The notes beneath the pieces are model-generated. The model did no database searches. It was not told where the DNA came from and saw only the letters and a list, made by a program, of their open reading frames with translations. The position numbers and the translations under genes were made by a program. This document shows, piece by piece, positions 57,934-64,000 of a stretch of DNA of 64,000 nt. Every line of letters starts with the position of its first letter. Within the stretch, counting starts at the first letter, position 1. The DNA is from Mesorhizobium norvegicum (GTDB lineage Bacteria; Pseudomonadota; Alphaproteobacteria; Rhizobiales; Rhizobiaceae): contig NZ_SMYZ01000064.1 in the NCBI RefSeq assembly GCF_004919685.1, positions 21,796 to 85,795 on the forward strand, in the 5' to 3' direction.

Positions 57934-58990
57934 GACCGTACCGGCGAGCGTCTTGACGGCGATCAACTCCGATTCCTTCGCGCTGCCCGCGATCGTGCTG
58001 ATCATCCTCGCCAACGGCACCAGGATAGCGCTCACCGAATGGGATGAGCCGCTCGACGTCGATCTTGATGGCGAAGGTGTTGAGACGTTCTCACCGTTCC
58101 AGTTCCAGCAGTTGTCCGCGTTTTCGGCGCAGATCAACGCACCGATCGACGACCGCGATTTCAAGATCATCCTTGGCGCCACCATAGTGACCGCGAGCGA
58201 CGTCCGTCGCGGCCGCTTCGACAACGCCATCGCCATCATCGGGTATGTGGTGCCTGATCATCTTGATCAGCCGTGGCTCTACTGCACCTATGATTTCGGT
58301 CAATCCGACATCAAGGGAATGGTCTCGCGGCTGGAGATGATGGGGCCGGAGAAGCGGCTCGAGCAGCCTGTCGGCGTCACCCTTGGCGCCAACTGTCCCG
58401 AATCATATGGCGATCTGAAATGCGGCATCCCGACCCGGGCCGATGCCTGGGCTGATACGACGGACTATGCGCTCCACGGTCTCGTCAGGCGGCTGACCGG
58501 CGCCGGGATCTACTGGTTCAAGGCGACAGTCGCTGGCGCCAGTGGCGCATCGGAACCGACATGGCCGACCACGCTTGGCGGCACCGTGGTCGACGGCACC
58601 GTGACCTGGACCGCGATCCGCGCCCGCCGGCTTGTTGGTACGGTGACGTCATCTGCCGATCGCCGCACCATCGTTGCGACCGGGATCACGGTCGTCGCGG
58701 ACTATTTCGGCGAGGGCTTCATCACCTTCCTGACCGGCGACAATGCCGGCGACAAGCGCCGTGTCCGCGCCGACAACGGCACCGGAACGCTGGTGCTGCA
58801 CCTCGGCGCCTACGATGACATCCAGATCGGCGACACCTTCGAAGCCCTGGTCGGCTGCCGACATCGGCGTGTCGAGGACTGCATCGGCAAGCACGACAAT
58901 GCCCACAATTCGCGCACCTTGACGCTTCGCTATGGTGGTTTCGACTTCCTCGCCGGCGAAAACATCACCGCCACCGCACCCAAGGGCTGA
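57926..58990 (+). CDS. DUF2163 / BR0599 family tail protein
   Basis: 354 aa. YDFGQSDIKGMVSRLEMMGP, VGVTLGANCPESYGDLKCGI and GCRHRRVEDCIGKHDNAHNS are the family motifs, including conserved cysteines. An insert of about 80 residues (RLTGAGIYWFKATVAGASGA) resembles a carbohydrate-binding or Ig-like module. Part of the tail-tip set DUF2460-DUF2163-NlpC-tip protein. Confidence 0.88.
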   Translation: MPRTVPASVLTAINSDSFALPAIVLIILANGTRIALTEWDEPLDVDLDGEGVETFSPFQFQQLSAFSAQINAPIDDRDFKIILGATIVTASDVRRGRFDNAIAIIGYVVPDHLDQPWLYCTYDFGQSDIKGMVSRLEMMGPEKRLEQPVGVTLGANCPESYGDLKCGIPTRADAWADTTDYALHGLVRRLTGAGIYWFKATVAGASGASEPTWPTTLGGTVVDGTVTWTAIRARRLVGTVTSSADRRTIVATGITVVADYFGEGFITFLTGDNAGDKRRVRADNGTGTLVLHLGAYDDIQIGDTFEALVGCRHRRVEDCIGKHDNAHNSRTLTLRYGGFDFLAGENITATAPKG

Positions 58991-58992
58991 AC

Positions 58993-59157
58993 ATGACGCG
59001 CAACGAAATCCTGAAAGCCGCCAGCGAGATATCGGAATGCCAGGGCAAGGATGTGGAAAGGGCAAAGGCGATCGCGTTCAGCCTGCTGGTCGAAGCGCTG
59101 CTGTGCCTTCGGGAGATCGCCGACAACACGGCCGCTGCGGCAGCATCGAAGGCCTGA
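58993..59157 (+). CDS. Small helical protein in the tail-tip block
   Basis: 54 aa (MTRNEILKAASEISECQGKD, ending EIADNTAAAAASKA). Starts three bases after the DUF2163 stop and ends three bases before the next ATG; too short for standard gene lists but in a gap-free operon. Function unknown. Confidence 0.55.
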   Translation: MTRNEILKAASEISECQGKDVERAKAIAFSLLVEALLCLREIADNTAAAAASKA

Positions 59158-59159
59158 CC

Positions 59160-59507
59160 ATGAACCGACGTTCGTTCTTTGGTACAGCTGCTGGTGCCGT
59201 GGCTGCCGCGCCTGCTATCGCCGCAATGCCTGGCCTCGCGGATGGTGGTCTCGTCGGAAAAGCGGGGATGCAGACGCTGGGTTTCGCCTTTGACGCCAAA
59301 CCGATTACCGAGGCGCTTGAGCCGCTGAAATACGCGGTCGGCGCTGCCCGCTCGTTCCAGTTCGATCCGGGGTTGATGCGCCGGCCGGGGAGGGATGATC
59401 GCTATGTCTATCGCACAGGTTTCCCATCGATCGACGCGCTGAGATCGGTATCGGGCGTCCACAAGGCCCTCATGGAAGCACGGCATGTAGAGGGCAACGC
59501 TCAATGA
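59160..59507 (+). CDS. Small Tat-leader-like protein in the tail-tip block
   Basis: 115 aa from ATG 59160. MNRRSFFGTAAGAVAAAPAI is a clear twin-arginine leader (RRSFFG, then a hydrophobic run). The mature part has FAFDAKPITEALEPLKYAVG and PSIDALRSVSGVHKALMEAR. Secretion by a tail-region gene suggests action in the lysogen envelope, or a misleading leader-like N-terminus. No family known. Overlaps the next ATG. Confidence 0.6.
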   Translation: MNRRSFFGTAAGAVAAAPAIAAMPGLADGGLVGKAGMQTLGFAFDAKPITEALEPLKYAVGAARSFQFDPGLMRRPGRDDRYVYRTGFPSIDALRSVSGVHKALMEARHVEGNAQ

Positions 59508-59905
59508 GCGCCGAAGCCTTCATTGCCGCCGCTCGCGGCTTCCTCGGCGTGCCGTGGGCGCACCAGGGACGCACTGAGCGCGGCATGGACTGCGTCGGGC
59601 TCATCGTGCTGTCGATGCGCGCCGTAGGCGTCGATGTGCCCCTGACGGCCGATTATGGCCGCATGCAGGACTATCGGCAGGCCAGGCGGTATCTCGAAGT
59701 GTTCTGCGATCGCGTCGGTGCCCCGGATATCGGCGACATCGTGCTGTTCAAGACGACGCAGACGCTACACATGGCGATCGTCTCCGAGGTCGACGGTCTG
59801 GCGCCGAAGCGCGTCATCCAGGCGCTCGGCCCGAAATCCAATGTCGTCGACACCGGCCTGCAGTTCCCACCGTTGATGCTGTGGAGGCCCAAATGGCCTT
59901 CATAG
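59504..59905 (+). CDS. NlpC/P60-type tail peptidoglycan hydrolase
   Basis: 133 aa. Cys30 in GMDCVGLIVLSMRAVG and His89 in TLHMAIVSE are the catalytic pair of NlpC/P60 cysteine peptidases, with GDIVLFK between. Lambda gpK and gene transfer agent counterparts sit at the tail tip and cut peptide crosslinks during entry. Overlaps the tip protein gene by 13 bases. Confidence 0.9.
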   Translation: MSAEAFIAAARGFLGVPWAHQGRTERGMDCVGLIVLSMRAVGVDVPLTADYGRMQDYRQARRYLEVFCDRVGAPDIGDIVLFKTTQTLHMAIVSEVDGLAPKRVIQALGPKSNVVDTGLQFPPLMLWRPKWPS

Positions 59906-62900
59906 CGCCGCTCGCCGGCCTCGCCGTTGGTGGCGGTCTCCTCGGCTCGATCGTCACCACCGTCGCCGGCATCGGCATCAATCTGGCGATCGCCTATTTC
60001 TTTCCGCAGAAGATCAAGGGGCCGCGCGCCGAAAGCCTGAAGGCGCAGACGTCACGTTATGGCGAGCAGCTCACCCGCTGGCATGGCGCGATCCGAACGG
60101 CCGGTGCCGTGATCTGGCTCAAGGCCGATCATATCGACGAGCACGTCAAGACGGAGCGGCAGGGTAAAGCCCTCGGTCCGGAGGTGACGACCTACAGTTA
60201 CACCGCAACCTTTGCGGTCGCGTTTGCCTGGAACGGCCCGGCGTCTGGTGTCACGCGCATCTGGGCCGACGACAAGCTGATCTTCGACATCTCGGCGGAG
60301 GCACTCCAGCACGCCATTGACAACGGCGGCAAGGGCATCGGCGTCGCCAAGGGCGCCTCGATCACGGTCTATCTCGGCACCGATGACCAAGGGCCTGATC
60401 CTGACATCGAGGCCGACCGTGGCGCCGGTAACGTCCCGGCCTGGCCTGGCATCGTCTATGTTGTGGTGAAAAACCTTCCGCTCGACGAGTTCGGCCTCCG
60501 CATCCCCAACATGGAAGGTGAACTGCTCAAGCAGAGCGAGAGCGCTTATCTCAGCATCAACGTTGGTGCCGCCGGTGGAAGCCATCGCACCGACATCAAC
60601 GGTGACGCCGTGGCTCTGGCGGCCAATGACGGGTTGGGTGGGATATTGACCCTCTATTCGCTGCCTTCCGGCACGGTGCGCAAGGCCATCGATCTGGGCT
60701 TCCCGCCGACCGGTGTCATCATTTCATCCCGCAACGATGTGCTTGTCGGCAATATAAACGCCGATGAAGTCCATGTGTACGACCTCGCCACCGGCGCTCA
60801 AAAGCAGGTCGTGACCGGTGTGTTGCAATCCCTGCCAAAGGACAACATCAATTGCTCCTGCGAGACGTCGATCGGCGGCGTGTCCTACATTTTGATGGCG
60901 CGTGAGGATAAGCTTTCGCTGCTCAGCAACATCGGTACCGGCTGGAGCCTGGGCTGGTCTCTCGATCTTGCCGGCAAACCGCAAATCCTGAGCTGTGGTC
61001 CAGATCGGTTCTATTGGAGCACCGGCAATTCGACGGTCCTCCATCATTCCGCTTGGGATACCACTACCATTTCCGTCGCCGACGCCAGTTTCACGCTGCC
61101 CGTGCTCGGCGCAGTTCAGGGTATCCGTGCGATCTTCTACGACGATGAATCCGACAGCGTCATCGTGTTCGGCGCCAAGGGAAATATTTACGTCTATTCG
61201 GCCGATATGGGGACGCTGCTTCGATCGATCTCGGATGGCGGCTGGAACGCGTCCGGTATACCGGATCAACTGCTGTCACGTCGTGCTCTGGGCGCCTCAA
61301 ACACGCTGGTATTTTCGGCACCGGAAGATCACCGGATCGTCGAGTACCGCATTTCCGATCTCACCAAACTGGCGGATTATGCAACGACTACATGGGGCTT
61401 CGATGCCCCTGGCTACCTCTCCGGTGTATCGGCCGGATTCGGGGTGATCTGGCAGCCGCTTGAAGGCTACCTGATGTTCGTCCCCCGTCTCGCTCGCACA
61501 CCCGTCCTGTTGTCCGAAGTGCTTGAGGCCGAATGCGGTTACGCCGGCCTGACCGCCGATGCTTCCGCGGTGACATCAGGCATCTATGGCTACGGCGATC
61601 GTGCCGGAACACCACCGCGCGGCGTCGTCGAAGATCTCACCCGCGTCAACTTCGTCGATTGGGCGCAGATCGACGGCGTCCAGACCTTTTTCCCGCGCCA
61701 GACCGCCTCGTTTCGCACACTGTCGATCGATGATGTCGGCGTCGCGCTCAACGCGGAACCCGATCCGGTATCAGTCACGGATGAATATCCCTCGGCGCTC
61801 GATATGCCGGAACAGATCATCATCACCTATCCGAGCTATGACGCCGCCTACCGCATCGGTGCGCAGGCGGGAACCACGAAGGAAGACGAAAAGTTCAACG
61901 ATGAACCTTCGCAGGCCGACGAGACCGGTGCGCCGATCAAGGTGCGACGCAAGCGAGCCTTGGCGTTTTCGACATCTCAGGTTCTCAAGGATGACGACGC
62001 CGCCCAGGTGGCGGATGTGATGTTCAACTCCCTGCTCGACGCCGCCACGGTCTACAAGACCACTGTCGGCCCGAAGCACATGGATCTCCACCCCGGCCAG
62101 GTCGTCACCTTGCCCTTGGATGAGGGAAGGACCGCCAAGGCGGTGCTGACCAAGATGAGCGGCGATACCGTCGTTGAGATGGAGTTCCGCAAGCGCGGCG
62201 ACAGCTTCACATCGGAGGCCGTCGGCGTCCAGACCCCTTATGTCATCGATTCGCTGCTCGGGATCGCTGATGCCACCCCGGTGCTGATCGACGGCCACCT
62301 GCTGCGCGGCGCCGACAACAATGACGGCTTTTACACCGGCGTCGCGGTGACCTCCGCCGGCACGTTCCGTTCGGCCTCGATCTATCGTTCCGAGGATGGC
62401 GGTTCCACGTACCTGCAGTGGGCTGGCTTCGTCAACGGCATGATCCGTGGCATCGCACTCGATGCGCTACCGGATCGCGCGCATCCCGCCGCATGGGATC
62501 GCGCAACGGCCTTCAACATCGCCGTTCCGATTGGCAGCGCGCCTGCCAGCGTCAGCGAGGACGCGCTGCTAGCCAGCGAGACCACGAACGGCTTCGCCGT
62601 CTGGAACGCCAGCGTCGGCGATTGGGAGTACATCCGCGCCGCTTCCGTCGTCGACAACATGGATGGCACCTGGACGCTGTCGACGCTGCTGCGCGGCTTG
62701 AAGGGTACCGAATTCGCCATGGCTGGGCACGCCGCCGGCGCCACAGTCTATCATCTCGACGACCAGGCGATGACGCGCAGCCTGGAGGGAGATCGCACGC
62801 TGGCGCGCATCTATGTCGCGGTGCCGACCTCGACGGTGTTCGATTCCACCGGTGCCGTCACCTTCACCAACAACGGCAAGGGTCTGCGGCCATGGTCGCC

Positions 62901-63222
62901 GCAACTCGTCAGTGCGGTGCTCGATTCCGGCACGGGCGACTGGACCTTCGTCTTCAACCGCCGCGATCGGCTCGGCCAGGCATGGCCGGAGAGCGGGCCG
63001 GAAACACCGCCGATGAGCGAAAGCGTCGAAGCCTACGCCATCAACATCTACGACGGCATGGGCGTCCTAGTGAACAGCTACGACGCCAGCACCGAAACCT
63101 ATACCTACACCGCCGCCGATCAGACGACCGATTTCGGCTCACCCCAGACAACCCTTGAATTCGGTCTCGCCCAGGTCTCCGCGATCTATGGCGACGGCAT
63201 CGAACTGAGAGAAGCGGCATGA
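59893..63222 (+). CDS. Tail tip / host-specificity (baseplate hub) protein
   Basis: 1109 aa from ATG 59893. The N-terminus AFIAPLAGLAVGGGLLGSIV is hydrophobic, as in phage and gene transfer agent hub proteins. Next are a hub region (YGEQLTRWHGAIRTAGAVIW, FGLRIPNMEGELLKQSE), and a C-terminal fibronectin-like section (FVNGMIRGIALDALPDRAHP, LRGLKGTEFAMAGHAAG). Residues about 235-535 are an insert that looks like a beta-propeller (repeats such as NINADEVHVYDLATGAQKQ and KGNIYVYSADMGTLLRSI). Determines host contact, by analogy with lambda J. Confidence 0.85.
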   Translation: MAFIAPLAGLAVGGGLLGSIVTTVAGIGINLAIAYFFPQKIKGPRAESLKAQTSRYGEQLTRWHGAIRTAGAVIWLKADHIDEHVKTERQGKALGPEVTTYSYTATFAVAFAWNGPASGVTRIWADDKLIFDISAEALQHAIDNGGKGIGVAKGASITVYLGTDDQGPDPDIEADRGAGNVPAWPGIVYVVVKNLPLDEFGLRIPNMEGELLKQSESAYLSINVGAAGGSHRTDINGDAVALAANDGLGGILTLYSLPSGTVRKAIDLGFPPTGVIISSRNDVLVGNINADEVHVYDLATGAQKQVVTGVLQSLPKDNINCSCETSIGGVSYILMAREDKLSLLSNIGTGWSLGWSLDLAGKPQILSCGPDRFYWSTGNSTVLHHSAWDTTTISVADASFTLPVLGAVQGIRAIFYDDESDSVIVFGAKGNIYVYSADMGTLLRSISDGGWNASGIPDQLLSRRALGASNTLVFSAPEDHRIVEYRISDLTKLADYATTTWGFDAPGYLSGVSAGFGVIWQPLEGYLMFVPRLARTPVLLSEVLEAECGYAGLTADASAVTSGIYGYGDRAGTPPRGVVEDLTRVNFVDWAQIDGVQTFFPRQTASFRTLSIDDVGVALNAEPDPVSVTDEYPSALDMPEQIIITYPSYDAAYRIGAQAGTTKEDEKFNDEPSQADETGAPIKVRRKRALAFSTSQVLKDDDAAQVADVMFNSLLDAATVYKTTVGPKHMDLHPGQVVTLPLDEGRTAKAVLTKMSGDTVVEMEFRKRGDSFTSEAVGVQTPYVIDSLLGIADATPVLIDGHLLRGADNNDGFYTGVAVTSAGTFRSASIYRSEDGGSTYLQWAGFVNGMIRGIALDALPDRAHPAAWDRATAFNIAVPIGSAPASVSEDALLASETTNGFAVWNASVGDWEYIRAASVVDNMDGTWTLSTLLRGLKGTEFAMAGHAAGATVYHLDDQAMTRSLEGDRTLARIYVAVPTSTVFDSTGAVTFTNNGKGLRPWSPQLVSAVLDSGTGDWTFVFNRRDRLGQAWPESGPETPPMSESVEAYAINIYDGMGVLVNSYDASTETYTYTAADQTTDFGSPQTTLEFGLAQVSAIYGDGIELREAA

Positions 63223-64000
63223 CGACTTCAAACCGGCTCGGCATCACCGAGATGGCGGAAACACAGAACAACCGTTCCGTCACGGTCAATGCGGCGATTG
63301 CCGCGCTCGAGGCCGGCGCGATGTGCTTCCCTGCGGTCTCGATCGGCGATACCGCACCGCCAGGCTCACCGGCTGAGGGCGATCTATATGTGCTCGGCGC
63401 GTCTCCAACGGGGGCTTGGTCTGGCCAAGGCAAGCACGTGGCCGTCTATTACAATGCGGCCTGGTTCTTCCTGCCGCCGATCGAAGGCGCGTTCGCCTAT
63501 GCGCAGGACGACAACGCCTATTATTTCTACAATGGTTCGGCTTGGGCTCTCTTTTCTGGCGGCGGCGGTTCCGGCGACGTCGTCGGCCCGGCCGGCGCTG
63601 TCAACAACAACATCGCGCTGTTCGATCTCGCTACCGGAAAGATCATCAAGGATAGCGGCGTCGCGCTCTCGACCGACGGCACCCTGGCATCGAACTCAAA
63701 TAGCAAGGTCCCTGTAGAGCAGGCCGTCAAGACCTATGTCGACGGCCTAGCCCTCAATCTCGGCAAGCGTGGCCGCGTCAGGGTCGCGACGACGGCCAAC
63801 ATCACGATCTCAACCGCGCTCAACAATGGCGACACGCTCGATGGCGTCACACTGGCGACCGCCGACCTGGTGCTGGTCAAGAACCAGTCCGCGCCAGAGC
63901 AGAACGGTATCTATGTCGTCGGCGTCTCGCCGGCGCGCTCATCCGAGTTCGACACCTATGACGAGCATCCAGGATCGCTCATCGCCGTCGAGGAAGGTAC
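63219..64000 (+). CDS. DUF2793 tail protein (3' partial)
   Basis: Starts at ATG 63219, overlapping the previous TGA, and stays open to the window edge (260 codons seen). RLGITEMAETQNNRSVTVNA, SPAEGDLYVLGASPTGAWSG and YNAAWFFLPPIEGAFAYAQD are the DUF2793 signature. This domain is found at the base of tail fibres of alphaproteobacterial phages. From ALNNGDTLDGVTLATADLVL a second repeat typical of phage fibre proteins (LVKNQSAPEQNGIYVV) begins. The receptor part lies beyond the window. Confidence 0.85.
   Translation, partial: MTTSNRLGITEMAETQNNRSVTVNAAIAALEAGAMCFPAVSIGDTAPPGSPAEGDLYVLGASPTGAWSGQGKHVAVYYNAAWFFLPPIEGAFAYAQDDNAYYFYNGSAWALFSGGGGSGDVVGPAGAVNNNIALFDLATGKIIKDSGVALSTDGTLASNSNSKVPVEQAVKTYVDGLALNLGKRGRVRVATTANITISTALNNGDTLDGVTLATADLVLVKNQSAPEQNGIYVVGVSPARSSEFDTYDEHPGSLIAVEEG

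Overview
The window looks like part of an alphaproteobacterial chromosome of the Rhizobiales, most likely Mesorhizobium or a relative. This is inferred from high GC, two host tRNA genes, and prophage-borne MucR/Ros and GcrA family regulators, which are typical of that group. It has two parts: about 8 kb of host or island DNA on the left, then a tailed-phage (siphovirus-type) prophage that starts at a tRNA-Cys gene and runs off the right edge.

Left part (1-8086). The 3' part of a flavin monooxygenase gene is followed by a minus-strand operon of a SBP56/methanethiol oxidase-like protein, a 2Fe-2S ferredoxin and a CoA-binding protein. Then come an XRE regulator, two unknown genes and a large serine recombinase whose last codons read into a tRNA-Asn gene. 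That is a typical end of an integrated element. Two small host-like genes precede tRNA-Cys.

Prophage integration and early leftward module (8087-17737, minus strand). A tyrosine integrase gene abuts the 3' end of tRNA-Cys. Upstream of it is a tightly overlapping operon: excisionase-like protein, ASCH protein, MucR, DUF5131 protein, several unknowns, a diversity-generating retroelement (DGR: reverse transcriptase plus C-type-lectin/FGE-fold target), a PAPS-reductase-like protein and tiny genes. The DGR target and reverse transcriptase lie in one uninterrupted reading frame, and I found no separate template repeat by eye.

Control region (17654-18936). An Arc-like protein and an XRE repressor are encoded leftward and a carph-isopro-type regulator rightward. 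Five copies of a 15-bp operator (GGTAY-N5-RTACC type) lie at the promoters of the repressor, the rightward operon and the leftward operon, so one repressor probably controls all three.

Early rightward module (18936-37511). It encodes GcrA-like and winged-helix regulators, a PD-(D/E)XK nuclease with a SNF2-like helicase, a ParB/MT-A70/FtsK-gamma fusion, a helicase/DNA methylase fusion, a DHH phosphoesterase, a long C5-cytosine methylase, a replication-type HTH protein, a NusG-like protein and an HNH nuclease. Most genes overlap by 1-4 bases.

Late module (37590-64000). The order is HK97-type: terminase small and large subunits, portal (carrying a C-terminal 2H phosphoesterase like anti-CBASS Acb1), prohead protease, capsid, an SGNH esterase, head-tail connectors, tail tube, tail chaperones with a canonical -1 slippery site, tape measure, DUF2460, DUF2163, NlpC/P60, tip protein and a DUF2793 protein cut by the window edge. 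A secreted moron gene sits antisense between chaperone and tape measure. Lysis genes and the right attachment site were not seen and probably lie beyond 64000.
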